Source of the DNA: WHSV01 sp050694055
GTDB lineage: Bacteria; Actinomycetota; CADDZG01; WHSQ01
Length of the DNA stretch: 29,116 nt
Assembly (NCBI GenBank): GCA_050694055.1
Contig: JBOGWX010000029.1
Span: 1-29,116 of the forward strand
Reading direction: 5' to 3'
The notes beneath the pieces are model-generated. The model made no database searches and was not told where the DNA came from. It saw only the letters and a list, made by a program, of their open reading frames with translations. Shown piece after piece: positions 1-8,034 of this stretch (position 1 is the stretch's first letter; every line of letters begins with the position of its first letter). Position numbers and translations under genes: made by a program.

Positions 1-6
1 CTGTCA

Positions 7-65
7 CGTGCCCCTCCGAGGTCGATTGGACTTCTGCACAAGCCCAAGAAACCCGGAGGGGCACG
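7..65. repeat. 12-bp perfect inverted repeat near the window edge
   Basis: The arms CGTGCCCCTCCG (7-18) and CGGAGGGGCACG (54-65) are exact reverse complements separated by 35 bases. No gene covers them. The pair could be a transcription-terminator stem, an operator or the end of a mobile element. There is no T-tract after either arm, so a classical terminator is not supported. What lies to the left of the window would decide. Confidence 0.6.
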
Positions 66-162
66 CTGCTTTAGGGATTTCCGGCTATCGAGATGCCGTT
101 TTCAAGCACAAATTCTCGGGAGGAGCCCTCATTGATATCGACTGGAATCCCTGCTCAGGTCC

Positions 163-660
163 TCATGATGAGGGGGAACGTCCACTCATCGACGGAGCGG
201 CGGGTTGGATGCGGTGGTGTGGCCTCTCGTCAGGTCGTGGAGGTTGGTGGAGCTCTTTCGGCCAGGTCCAGGCGTAGTAGACGATGGCCGCGAGCAGTGC
301 GACCTCGATGGCGCTGCCGAGGATGTAGTAGTTCCACTCTCCGATCGCGCCGGCGATGATGGTGAGCGCATACATGACGCCCAGCGCGGTGTTGGCGATT
401 CGGTTGATCCGTGGTCGCAGGATGAGTGCGCAGAACACCATCAGACTGGGGATCACGACATAGGCGGTGGCCCCCAAGAGGAACGCCTGGTTGAGGGTGA
501 ACCCGGCGATCTCGCCGGCCTCGAGGTCGGCCCGGAAGTCGGGTCGGTAGAGGCTGAAGAGGTCGACGTAGGCGAAGACGAACAGCATCGACGTCCAGAG
601 CGCCGAGATCTTGGTCCTCACGTTCACGTTGGACGGTTCGAACTTCGTTTCGGCGGTCAT
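163..660 (-). CDS. DUF6326 family four-helix membrane protein
   Basis: A 165-residue integral membrane protein of unknown function. It has a short polar N-terminus, then four hydrophobic segments at roughly residues 18-35, 55-82, 90-107 and 112-130, and a polar Pro/Arg-rich tail. The opening TKISALWTSMLFVFAYVDLF, the phrase LRPRINRIANTALG and the closing YYAWTWP match what I recall of the DUF6326 family. The start at 660 is chosen because AGGAGGG lies 8 bases upstream, whereas the longer reading frame to 720 has no such site. The gene is divergent from the histidine kinase at 819 with about 160 bases between them, so a shared control region is plausible. The family name rests on pattern memory; the membrane topology is visible directly. 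Confidence 0.72.
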   Translation of the reverse strand: MTAETKFEPSNVNVRTKISALWTSMLFVFAYVDLFSLYRPDFRADLEAGEIAGFTLNQAFLLGATAYVVIPSLMVFCALILRPRINRIANTALGVMYALTIIAGAIGEWNYYILGSAIEVALLAAIVYYAWTWPKELHQPPRPDERPHHRIQPAAPSMSGRSPSS

Positions 661-818
661 GCGTGATCCCTCCTGATCGATCGGCATGACGTCACGATGA
701 CGGAGCGTCTTGGCGGGCACATCGGCCGGCAGGCTCGACTTGTCCTGAACCGGGGGACTACGCGTATCTCACGCTTTCGGCTGATCGACAGCGGGCTTGA
801 CTTCTCTAAGCTGAGGGC

Positions 819-1967
819 ATGGTGGGACATGCCCTGCGGGCGCTATGGGCCGAACCCCGCCCCGAGCGGGCACCGGTGCGGGTACGGCGGGACTGGGTGC
901 TCCTCGGGGTGTTACTGACGTGGTCGGTGCTGGAGGCACTGCTTCGCGAGGACCTGGCGTGGCGTCCGGTCGTGCTCGCCGTCAGCGTCGTAGTAGCGTT
1001 CGCGCTGCTGTTCCGACGCACCCACCCCCTGGCCGCGGTCGTGGTCGCGTTCGGCGTCCTCACGACGGTCGACGTCGTGAGGATCCTCGCAACCAACGAG
1101 AGCGGATTGCTGTGGAGCATCTCTGGTGCGCTCGTGCTGCCGTACTCGCTGTTCCGTTGGGGTGCTGGCCGCGAGGCCGGGATCGGACTCGGGGTCATCC
1201 TGGTCTGGCTCGTCGTCACCCACGTCGCCGACCCAACCGGCGCCGGCGAGGTGGTGGCCGGGTACGGGTTCTTCCTGTTCTCCGCCGCCCTCGGCGCGTC
1301 GATCCGCTTCCACGCCAACGCCCGCTTCCGCGACATCGAGCAGGCGAAGCTCCGCCAGCGCAACCAGCTCGCGCGCGAGCTCCACGACACGGTCGGTCAT
1401 CACATCTCCGCCATCGCCATCCAAGCTCAGGCTGGGCGCACCCTGGCGGCCTCCCACCCCGACCGTGCCGGGAAGGTGCTCGAGACCATCGAGGAGGCGG
1501 CGTCGCGGGCGCTGGAGGAGATGCGCGCCATGGTGGGTGTCTTGCGCGACGGGGCAGAGGCCGACTTCGCTCCGCAACCGGGCGTGGCCGACATCGAACA
1601 TCTGGCGCGCCGGGTCGACGGGCGGCCGAGGGTCGACGTGCAGCTGTCTGGCGACTTCGACGAACTCGCCCCGGCTGTGGAAGTCGCCCTCTACCGGATC
1701 GCCCAGGAGTCGGTCACCAACGCGGTGCGCCACGCCCGCCACGCGACCCGGATCACCGTCGATGTCGTAGACGAGGGCGAGCAGGTGCGCCTGATCGTCC
1801 GCGACGACGGCGATGCCGCCACGGCCGCTCAAACCTCGTCGGGTTATGGCCTCGTCGGCATGGCTGAACGGGCGACGCTGCTCGGCGGCACCCTTCGGGC
1901 CGGCCCCGGTCCCGGCGGGGGCTGGACGGTCGACGCCGTGTTCCGCACAGGCGGCGCGCAGGCATGA
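819..1967 (+). CDS. Sensor histidine kinase, NarL/DesK-type (HisKA_3)
   Basis: A 382-residue membrane sensor kinase that should autophosphorylate and pass phosphate to the regulator encoded next. The N-terminal 160 residues hold several hydrophobic helices (about 26-42, 50-66, 70-90, 98-112, 121-135, 145-160) with no large extracytoplasmic domain. A coiled linker leads to the dimerisation box RELHDTVGHH with phospho-acceptor His189. The HATPase domain shows an N-box (ESVTNAVRH, Asn301), a DDGD motif near 329-332 and a GYGLVGMAER glycine lid at 342-351. The architecture is that of actinobacterial orphan-type NarL pairs, for which the signal is usually unknown. The stop overlaps the regulator start by four bases (ATGA), which indicates translational coupling. 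The ATG at 819 is the first in frame, just after GAGGG, whose spacing is short. Confidence 0.92.
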   Translation: MVGHALRALWAEPRPERAPVRVRRDWVLLGVLLTWSVLEALLREDLAWRPVVLAVSVVVAFALLFRRTHPLAAVVVAFGVLTTVDVVRILATNESGLLWSISGALVLPYSLFRWGAGREAGIGLGVILVWLVVTHVADPTGAGEVVAGYGFFLFSAALGASIRFHANARFRDIEQAKLRQRNQLARELHDTVGHHISAIAIQAQAGRTLAASHPDRAGKVLETIEEAASRALEEMRAMVGVLRDGAEADFAPQPGVADIEHLARRVDGRPRVDVQLSGDFDELAPAVEVALYRIAQESVTNAVRHARHATRITVDVVDEGEQVRLIVRDDGDAATAAQTSSGYGLVGMAERATLLGGTLRAGPGPGGGWTVDAVFRTGGAQA

Positions 1968-2620
1968 CCATCCGCGTGCTCGTCGCCGACGACCAGGACA
2001 TCGTGCGTGCCGGGCTCACCATGATCCTCGACGCTCAACCGGACATCGAGGTCGTCGGCGAGGCCGCCGATGGCCGCGAAGCAGTGGCACTCGCGCGCGA
2101 GCTCCGCCCCGACGTTTGCCTGTTCGACATACGCATGCCCGAGATGGACGGTATCGAGGCGACCCGCCAGCTCGCCGGCCCTGAGGTCGACGACCCGCTG
2201 GCCGTCATCGTGATTACCACCTTCGACCTCGACGAGTACGTGCACGGAGCCTTGAAGGCTGGCGCCCGTGGCTTCCTGCTCAAAGATGCCGGACCCGACC
2301 TGCTTACTCAGGCGATCCATGCCGCCGCCGAGGGCGACGCCCTCATCGCGCCAAGCATCACCGCACGGCTTCTCGTTGCCTTTGCTGGCACGCGTGTCGG
2401 TGAGCCACCAGCTCAACCCATCGAGTCGCTCACCAGCCGGGAAGAAGAGATCCTGATCCCAGTGGCTCGGGGCTGGACCAACCACGAGATCGCCGACGAC
2501 ATGCACATCAGCATCAGCACCGTCAAGACTCACCTCGCAAGCCTCATGCGCAAGCTCAACGCTCGGAACCGCGTCGAGATCGCGATGTGGGCCTACGAAA
2601 CAGGTCGCGTTGGGCGCTAA
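1964..2620 (+). CDS. Response regulator, NarL/LuxR type
   Basis: A 218-residue cytoplasmic transcription regulator. The receiver domain covers about residues 1-120, with the acidic pair Asp10-Asp11, phospho-acceptor Asp55 (CLFDIRMPEMDG), Thr85/86 and Lys107 (FLLKDAG). A linker leads to a LuxR-type helix-turn-helix at about 153-215 with LTSREEEIL, the recognition helix region ISTVKTHLASLMRKL, and NRVEIAMWAYETG. It is translationally coupled to the kinase before it. Likely targets are its own operon or nearby genes such as the DUF6326 protein, the damaged membrane protein and the oxidoreductase. That is inference from position, since no binding site is recognisable. All key residues are present. 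Confidence 0.93.
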   Translation: MTIRVLVADDQDIVRAGLTMILDAQPDIEVVGEAADGREAVALARELRPDVCLFDIRMPEMDGIEATRQLAGPEVDDPLAVIVITTFDLDEYVHGALKAGARGFLLKDAGPDLLTQAIHAAAEGDALIAPSITARLLVAFAGTRVGEPPAQPIESLTSREEEILIPVARGWTNHEIADDMHISISTVKTHLASLMRKLNARNRVEIAMWAYETGRVGR

Positions 2621-2676
2621 CCCACAGGAGCACGAGCGAAAGAGAGAGAGTCGTCCGAGCGAGGAGGTACAGCGGG

Positions 2677-3422
2677 ATGTTGACGACAGTGGCGGAGCGG
2701 GATGTGGATACGGCGCGAGGACCCGTCTCTTCCTCGGTGGTGAGCGGACAGGCGGCCACGTCTGGTCATCTGGCTCGACTGGGAGCTGTTGCCGCAGTTG
2801 TCGGGGCATTGGTTCTGTTCGCCTCGACGATGCTTCATCCGAGCAACGCCGACCCCGGGCACGCTCCGGCCGCATTCTCCGAGTACGCCACCGACACGCT
2901 GTGGGTATGGAGCCATATCGGGCAGTTCGCGGGCATCGCCGCACTCGGCGCCGCGCTCGTCGTGCTGGCAGCGACGCTGGAGCCGGGGCGTGCATCGAAC
3001 TGGGGACGCGTGGCCGCCGCCTTGCAAGCGGTCGATGGCGTCGCGCTGAAGTCGATGGTCGACCGTTGGGCCGCTGCAACCGGTCAAGAGCAGCGGATCG
3101 CTTTGAGGCGGCTTTTGCCGTACGGCAGATCGAGATCGGGTTGGCCAGCCTAGTGAGCATCTTGTTCGGCTTGACTTTGTCGCTCTACGGCATAGCCGTT
3201 CTTCGTAGTTCTCGTTATCCCAAGTGGCTCGGCGCGGTTGGGCTGGCAGGCGGTCTCGCCACGGTGACCGGCGGCATCGCCCAGGCATCGACGGGGTTCT
3301 CCGGATTAGCGATGACCATCAGCATGTCTGCCAGTTCGCTCCTTCTGATCTGGATGATCAGCATCGCGGTTCACATGTGGCGACTGGCATCGCGACTCGA
3401 GACCGATGGTGGATCCGGTTGA
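2677..3422 (+). pseudogene. Frameshifted multi-pass membrane protein
   Basis: A conserved-type actinobacterial membrane protein of unknown function, read in two frames. The first part starts at ATG 2677 behind GGAGG and encodes MLTTVAERDVDTARG, a hydrophobic helix (LGAVAAVVGALVLFASTMLHP), a region with WSHIGQFAGIAALGAALVVL, then AVDGVALKSMVDRWAAATGQ. Around 3085-3105 the coding signal moves to the -1 frame and continues as FEAAFAVRQIEIGLASL, followed by three more hydrophobic segments and a stop at 3420-3422. The two halves join into one natural protein of about 247 residues, so a single base seems to have been lost. Either the gene is inactive or this is a sequence error. It follows the response regulator on the same strand and might belong to its regulon. 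Confidence 0.75.
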
Positions 3423-3478
3423 TGAAGGATCCCCATAAAGAGCGTCGAGATGAGAACGGACGAATAGGAGCAGAATCT

Positions 3479-4447
3479 ATGAAGGCGATCGTGCAGGAGG
3501 AGTACGGACCGCCCGACGTCCTCCAACTAAAGGAGATAGACAAGCCGGCTGTCGGGGATCGCGACGTATTGGTTCGCGTTCAAGCGGCCGCCGTCCATCC
3601 GGGCGACTATCTCGTCATGACGGGCATGCCGTACGTCGTCCGCCTGGCGTTCGGGTTGCGCAAACCGAGGAACAGCATCCCGGGAAGGGACGTCGCAGGG
3701 GTCGTCGAAGCGGTCGGTAAGAGCGTGACGCGGTTTCAGCCGGGGGATGAGGTGTTCGGCTGGTGCACGGCCGGCGCCTTGGCCGAGTACGCGTGTGCGA
3801 AAGAGCGCAACTTCGTGCCCAAGCCGGCCAATCTCACGTTCGAGCAAGCCGCGGCGGTGACGGTTTCAGCGACAACTGCTCTTCAGGCTCTTCGCGACAA
3901 GAGAGAGGTGCAGCCGGGACAGAAGGTCTTGATCACTGGCGCATCGGGAGGTGTGGGCACGTACGCCGTCCAGATAGCTAAGTCGCTCGGAGCGGAAGTG
4001 ACCGGCGTATGCAGCACGAGGAATGTGGACCTGGTCCGCTCGATCGGCGCAGACCATGTCGTCGATTACACGAAGCAAGACTTCACCCAGAGCGGGCAGC
4101 GTTATGACGTCATCCTGGACAATGTGGAAGCTCACTCGCTCTCGGAGTGCAGACGCGTGCTCGCCCCCAAGGGCACCTACATACCCAACAGAGGCTCGGG
4201 CGGTCGCTGGATCGGGCCATTGGGCCGCATCGTCAAGGCGCGCGCGGTATCGCTGTTCGTGCGCCAAAGGCTGCGCCCTTTCCTTTCGATGGAGAACAAC
4301 AAAGACCTCGTCTATCTCAAGGAGCTCATCGAATCAGGAAAGGTCACACCCGTCATCGACAGGACGTACCCGCTAGTCGAGAGCGCTCGGGCTCTCGGTT
4401 ATGTCGGACAGGGGCACGCTCGAGGAAAAGTCGTCGTCACCGTGTGA
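3479..4447 (+). CDS. NAD(P)-dependent alcohol dehydrogenase / quinone oxidoreductase (MDR, zinc-free)
   Basis: A 322-residue cytosolic medium-chain dehydrogenase/reductase. The GroES-like catalytic half opens with MKAIVQEEYGPPDVLQL and contains AAAVHPGDY and PGRDVAGVVEAVG. The Rossmann half carries the nucleotide loop GASGGVGTYAVQIAK (154-168) and GADHVVDYT. The Cys/His zinc ligands of classical alcohol dehydrogenases are not visible, which fits the quinone-oxidoreductase branch (NADPH:quinone or enoyl reductions). The substrate cannot be named. The start at 3479 follows AGGAG by about 9 bases; the longer reading frame upstream overlaps the previous coding region in another frame and is not supported. 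It sits between the damaged membrane protein and the integrase, so it is possible island cargo. Confidence 0.88.
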   Translation: MKAIVQEEYGPPDVLQLKEIDKPAVGDRDVLVRVQAAAVHPGDYLVMTGMPYVVRLAFGLRKPRNSIPGRDVAGVVEAVGKSVTRFQPGDEVFGWCTAGALAEYACAKERNFVPKPANLTFEQAAAVTVSATTALQALRDKREVQPGQKVLITGASGGVGTYAVQIAKSLGAEVTGVCSTRNVDLVRSIGADHVVDYTKQDFTQSGQRYDVILDNVEAHSLSECRRVLAPKGTYIPNRGSGGRWIGPLGRIVKARAVSLFVRQRLRPFLSMENNKDLVYLKELIESGKVTPVIDRTYPLVESARALGYVGQGHARGKVVVTV

Positions 4448-4916
4448 GGCGGGACGATTGGATCATTGATGCTCCTCGATCAGCGCGTACGGGCGAACCG
4501 GTATCGACGCCGTGCCCCTCACTGGCAGCGGCGCGCAGTGGAGTCTGAAAGGACGATCCGCAAGACCGATCCAGATGACACATGTGCTCGACGATCAGGA
4601 TCCCCCGCAGCCAGACTTGAGTCGCGCATGGCGGAGAACGATGATTTCTGGGTAGCGCTGAGCGGGGGAGCTGTGCGAAGTATTCGTCGGACGTCACGAG
4701 CTAGCGTCCCTCACGACGTGCTGCCTCGATCAGTCGTGATAGCCGCAGGGTCCTTCATCCGCTGCAGAGGCAACGTCACCCGACACCCTGCGAGCGTTGA
4801 CACACCGTTGGCAACGGCCGCGTCCTCCCTCGTCACGGGCCGATCAACGGATGCGAAATCCGTAGGTTCTGCTGGTCTTCTTGGGTTGGTTGCTAGGACC
4901 AGCAAAGGAGGCCCAG
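4448..4916. other. Gene-free stretch upstream of the integrase
   Basis: About 470 bases with no convincing coding region; the open frames here lack family features and ribosome sites. It contains two signals. First, the 13-mer AATCCGTAGGTTC at 4857-4869, which repeats a stretch of the tRNA-Lys gene in inverted orientation. Second, a 7-bp inverted repeat at 4871-4903. The position just upstream of an integrase gene is where an attachment or control region may lie, but no direct repeat of the tRNA 3' end is present here. Confidence 0.5.
4871..4903. repeat. Inverted repeat directly before the integrase ribosome site
   Basis: GCTGGTC (4871-4877) and GACCAGC (4897-4903) are exact reverse complements with a 19-base loop, ending at the AAAGGAGG ribosome site (4904-4911) of the recombinase. 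It could be an operator or an mRNA stem limiting integrase translation. This is inference from position only. Confidence 0.5.
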
Positions 4917-6116
4917 GTGAGAGGACATGTCCGGAAGAGGCGTACGTGGGAGTTCATCGTCGATGTCGGTCCTCACACAGTCACAGGTAGACGCCGCCAA
5001 AAGAGCAAGAGCGGCTTCGCAACGAAGAAGGAAGCGGAAAGCGCCCTGCACGAGTTCATCCGCCACGTCGAAGCAGGAGGTGACCCCTGCCCAGAGCGGA
5101 TCACGCTGGTCGAGTACCTGACTCGATGGGTCGGATACCAGCGTGCCCGCGGAGTCCGCTCCTTGACCCTCGAGTCGTACGAGGGCTACATCCGACGGGA
5201 GATCGCGCCGCTAATCGGCGGCCTCGAGCTCGCTAGGCTTCGGCCCGGCCACGTCCGTGCCGTGCTCATCCGTATGCAGGAAAGGGGGTTGTCGGCGGCG
5301 ACGATAGCCCAGGTACGCGGCGTGTTTGGTTCCGCTCTACGCCAGGCGGTGGAGGAGGGGCTCATCCCAGCCAACCCCGTTGTCGCGGTCAAGCGCCCGC
5401 GCATTCGACGACGGGAGTTCCACTGGCCGACGCCACAGCAGCTAACCACTCTGGTCGACGCCTCGTCCGGCACGATCTGGGAGATCCCGCTACTTCTGAG
5501 CGTGGTGACCGGAGCCCGCCGCTCCGAGATCCTCGGTCTTGCGTGGGAGGACGTGGATCTGAGGTCACGCATCCTCCAAATCCGCCGCGGAGTCCAGCGG
5601 CTACCAGGCCCTGATCCGGTCGGGACGATCTCCTTCACGGCGCTGAAGACCAAGCGAGCCCGCCGCAGTATCCAGATGCCGGGCTTCGCTGTCGAGCGCC
5701 TCCGCGGTCACCGACGCGAGCAGCTCGAACGACGCACGACTCTAGGCACGAGGTGGTGCGATCCGTTGGACGAGCAAGGCGCTCCGATCGCCCTGGTGTG
5801 CGAACGGGGCGATGGCTCCTTTCTACATCCCGACTCCTTCACACATGCCTTCAAGCGGTTCGGACGTTTGGCCGGCTTGCATCCGTCCACCCGACTGCAC
5901 GACGTGCGCCATGCGGTGGCTACCGAGCTCGGGCGCCAAGGTGTACATGGCGTGATCGTCTCCGCGGTACTGGGGCACGCGTCGCCGGCGTTCACGGTCG
6001 CGGTCTATCAGCACGCGTGGCAAGACGGTCCGCGTGAAGCCGCGGCGGCGCTCGAGAAGGCACTGGGTTCCGGCTTTGCCGACGTTGGCAATCCGTTGGC
6101 ACGCGATGCCTCGTAG
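4917..6116 (+). CDS. Site-specific tyrosine recombinase (integrase)
   Basis: A 399-residue phage/island integrase that would cut and rejoin DNA at attachment sites, here probably the adjacent tRNA-Lys gene. An N-terminal arm-binding domain (RGHVRKRRTWEFIVDVG, then KSGFATKKEAESALHEF) is followed by a SAM-like core-binding domain (about 63-160) and a catalytic domain (about 170-385). All catalytic residues are visible: Arg201 (TGARRSEIL), Lys244 (ALKTKRARR), His328 and Arg331 (LHDVRHAVA), His354 (LGHAS) and nucleophile Tyr364 (VAVYQHAW). The start is taken as GTG 4917 because AAAGGAGG lies five bases upstream; an in-frame TTG at 4881 would add 12 residues. It is convergent with the tRNA, whose 3' end is 50 bases beyond the stop, the usual arrangement at one end of an integrated element. 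Confidence 0.93.
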   Translation: MRGHVRKRRTWEFIVDVGPHTVTGRRRQKSKSGFATKKEAESALHEFIRHVEAGGDPCPERITLVEYLTRWVGYQRARGVRSLTLESYEGYIRREIAPLIGGLELARLRPGHVRAVLIRMQERGLSAATIAQVRGVFGSALRQAVEEGLIPANPVVAVKRPRIRRREFHWPTPQQLTTLVDASSGTIWEIPLLLSVVTGARRSEILGLAWEDVDLRSRILQIRRGVQRLPGPDPVGTISFTALKTKRARRSIQMPGFAVERLRGHRREQLERRTTLGTRWCDPLDEQGAPIALVCERGDGSFLHPDSFTHAFKRFGRLAGLHPSTRLHDVRHAVATELGRQGVHGVIVSAVLGHASPAFTVAVYQHAWQDGPREAAAALEKALGSGFADVGNPLARDAS

Positions 6117-6166
6117 CCGGTCAACGAAGGGCAATCGATCGCGAAGGAGCAGGTCAAATGCGTGCG

Positions 6167-6239
6167 TGGGTCGCCAGGGAATCGAACCCTGAACCTACGG
6201 ATTAAGAGTCCGTTGCTCTGCCAATTGAGCTAGCGACCC
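6167..6239 (-). tRNA. tRNA-Lys (anticodon CTT)
   Basis: Read on the minus strand this is a complete 73-base cloverleaf: acceptor GGGTCGC pairs with GCGACCC, the D arm begins GCTC and closes GAGC, the anticodon stem ACGGA/TCCGT holds loop CTCTTAA (anticodon CTT), and the T arm is CAGGG TTCGATT CCCTG. The discriminator is A and CCA is not encoded. Its 3' end faces the integrase gene, so it is the likely integration target and appears intact after integration. Confidence 0.96.
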
Positions 6240-6294
6240 GTCGGGCATTGTAGTCGGCCTCGGGATTGTGGGCGTTCGTGTCCGATTGTTGGGA

Positions 6295-6319
6295 GAGATG
6301 TTCGCTGGGCGAACATCTC
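6295..6319. repeat. 10-bp perfect hairpin between the two tRNA genes
   Basis: GAGATGTTCG (6295-6304) and CGAACATCTC (6310-6319) pair perfectly around a five-base loop. It lies 45 bases downstream of tRNA-His and 55 upstream of tRNA-Lys on their shared strand. No T-tract follows in either direction. It may be a processing or stability element of a shared tRNA transcript, or a DNA-binding site. Its use is unknown. Confidence 0.6.
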
Positions 6320-6364
6320 GACCCAAAAAGCAAGACCTCGGCCACGAGCGCCACGATCAAAGAG

Positions 6365-6440
6365 GGCGACCGACCGGATTTGAACCGGCGACATCCCGGA
6401 CCACAACCGGGTGCTCTAACCTGGCTGAGCTACGGCCGCC
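6365..6440 (-). tRNA. tRNA-His (anticodon GTG)
   Basis: Read on the minus strand: an extra 5' G (G-1) opposite discriminator C73, acceptor GCGGCCG with CGGTCGC (one G-U pair), D arm GCTC/GAGC, anticodon stem CCCGG/CCGGG around loop TTGTGGT (anticodon GTG), and T arm GCCGG TTCAAAT CCGGT. The encoded G-1:C73 pair is the identity element of histidine tRNA. CCA is not encoded. Confidence 0.95.
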
Positions 6441-6594
6441 ATGGATTGCCCGCAAAGCCTAGCAGTCGGAACGGCGACGCAGGGCTGAGCTCGTAGACGT
6501 TTGTCGTCTGGCGATCGGTGGGCGGTTGCCGGACGCAGAACCCCCGATAGTCCGAGGGAGGGTCGAAGGTCGAGGGCCTCGGCACGCCGCCGAA

Positions 6595-7806
6595 TCAGGT
6601 GGTCTGAGGTACTCGCTCCGACAGGGGTTTGGTCGCCATCTGCAACGCCCCCAATCCCAACGCGGCCGCGATCGCTGCACCGAAGAACACCCCCGCGTAA
6701 CCGAATTGCGATGCCACCCACCCGAGGCTTATCGCTCCAATTCCGAATGCAAGGTCGAAGAACGCGGTGAAGGTACCGACGACCGCTCCGCGTTCCTCCG
6801 GAGGAGCGTTGCCAAGTGCCAACGACATCAGCGCGGGGAACACCAGTGATTGACCGATGGAGAACAGCGCGGTCCCGATGAAGAGTCCTGCGGGAGCGGC
6901 CCACAACGCCATCACGAGGAACCCCGCCGTGTTCGCCACCAGCGCGATTCGACCGGCCTTGCGCGCCCCGAGGAGGTCTGGAATGCGAGCGCCGAACAAC
7001 CTGATGCCCAGAACGATCACAGAGAAGAAACCGAAGACGAGCCGCGAGCCATCGAGCCCGATCTCAAGCGCATAGAGCGGAATGAAGGTCGAGAATCCCG
7101 CCAGACCCAGGATGGCAGAGGCCAGAACCGAACCGGGCAGAAGTCCCGCGGGATGAACGATCCGGCCCCCCTTCTGCAGACCCTTGCTCCGAACCACCTC
7201 CGGTCGCGTGTCGCGCACGACGAGACCGAGCAGCGCGGCAAACACCGCCGTCCAGGTCGCGATATGCCAGGCCGCGTCGTAGCCGAAGCGCTCGAGCGCC
7301 AGCTCGCCGACGATCGGACCCGCCGCTAGGCCCCCGAACAGTGCCAGCGAGAAGTAGCTGAGCGCCTCTCCGCGCCGTTCATTGGGAGCGAGGTCGTTGA
7401 TGATGGTCGCGCAGCCAACGTAGAAGGCGGCCTCGCCGATGCCCGATACGAAGCGCAGGAAGATCAGCAACGGCAGCGTCGTAGCCCATATGAGCCCGAG
7501 AGACGAGATTCCGACCAACAGCCCGCCCGAGATGATCAGGATCCGTCGCCCGTAGGCGTCGCTGATGCGTCCGACGAACGGCCTCATCAGCACGGCCGAG
7601 AGACTGAAACCCGCGATGCCGACGCCGACGGCGACGTCATCGCCCCCAAGTGGCCCCTCGATGAAGCGCGGGAGCGTCGGCTGCAGCGCACCGACCGAGA
7701 CGAAGTAGGCAAACGTCGACAACATGATCAACAGAAAGAGCGGCCCCACCAACTGAGGTCGCTCTTTCTCGGACTTAGTCTTGCGCCGTCGTTGATCCAG
7801 AAACAA
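6595..7806 (-). CDS. MFS transporter
   Basis: A major facilitator superfamily permease of about 403 residues with a 12-helix pattern. The loop between helices 2 and 3 carries the family motif in the form RPFVGRISDAYGRR. A second copy, weaker (RIPDLLGARKAGR), lies at the start of the C-terminal half. The segment GEAAFYVGCATIINDLAPNE fits drug/sugar-exporter-like MFS proteins, but the substrate cannot be inferred. A TTG start at 7806 is preferred because AGGAG lies five bases upstream; an in-frame GTG at 7824 would add six residues but has no clear ribosome site. The gene is divergent from kgd, with about 230 bases between the two starts. Confidence 0.85.
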   Translation of the reverse strand: MFLDQRRRKTKSEKERPQLVGPLFLLIMLSTFAYFVSVGALQPTLPRFIEGPLGGDDVAVGVGIAGFSLSAVLMRPFVGRISDAYGRRILIISGGLLVGISSLGLIWATTLPLLIFLRFVSGIGEAAFYVGCATIINDLAPNERRGEALSYFSLALFGGLAAGPIVGELALERFGYDAAWHIATWTAVFAALLGLVVRDTRPEVVRSKGLQKGGRIVHPAGLLPGSVLASAILGLAGFSTFIPLYALEIGLDGSRLVFGFFSVIVLGIRLFGARIPDLLGARKAGRIALVANTAGFLVMALWAAPAGLFIGTALFSIGQSLVFPALMSLALGNAPPEERGAVVGTFTAFFDLAFGIGAISLGWVASQFGYAGVFFGAAIAAALGLGALQMATKPLSERVPQTT

Positions 7807-8034
7807 ACTGGCTCCTAATTCCACGCGAGGGTGGGGACCGACTCAAGTCACAACGTCGCTTCGGGGGCTCGGATTCCTGCCTCGATGAGGCCGGTCACCT
7901 TACCGGGGCGCCTACCCAGTCTGTTTCCGCTCTCGGCCCGAGGCCACTACTCTAGGAACGAAAGAAAGACGGCAAGAACCGCGACTGCCGGAGCGGCCGG
8001 CCAGACGGCCTCATCCCAGCCGGAAACGGGGCGC

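Noticed and set aside
912..1832. Long minus-strand open frame opposite the histidine kinase
   Set aside because: It mirrors the codons of a well-conserved kinase on the plus strand and has no family motif. It is a high-GC shadow frame.
1844..3160. 438-codon minus-strand open frame
   Set aside because: It is Arg/Pro/Ala-rich and lies opposite the response regulator and the frameshifted membrane protein, with no motif.
4437..4990. Short open frames in the gene-free stretch before the integrase
   Set aside because: No ribosome sites, no recognisable motifs, and overlapping frames on both strands.
6300..6314. Possible LexA/SOS box in the tRNA spacer
   Set aside because: The actinobacterial box has CGAAC before GTTCG with four bases between. 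Here the order is reversed (GTTCG then CGAAC).
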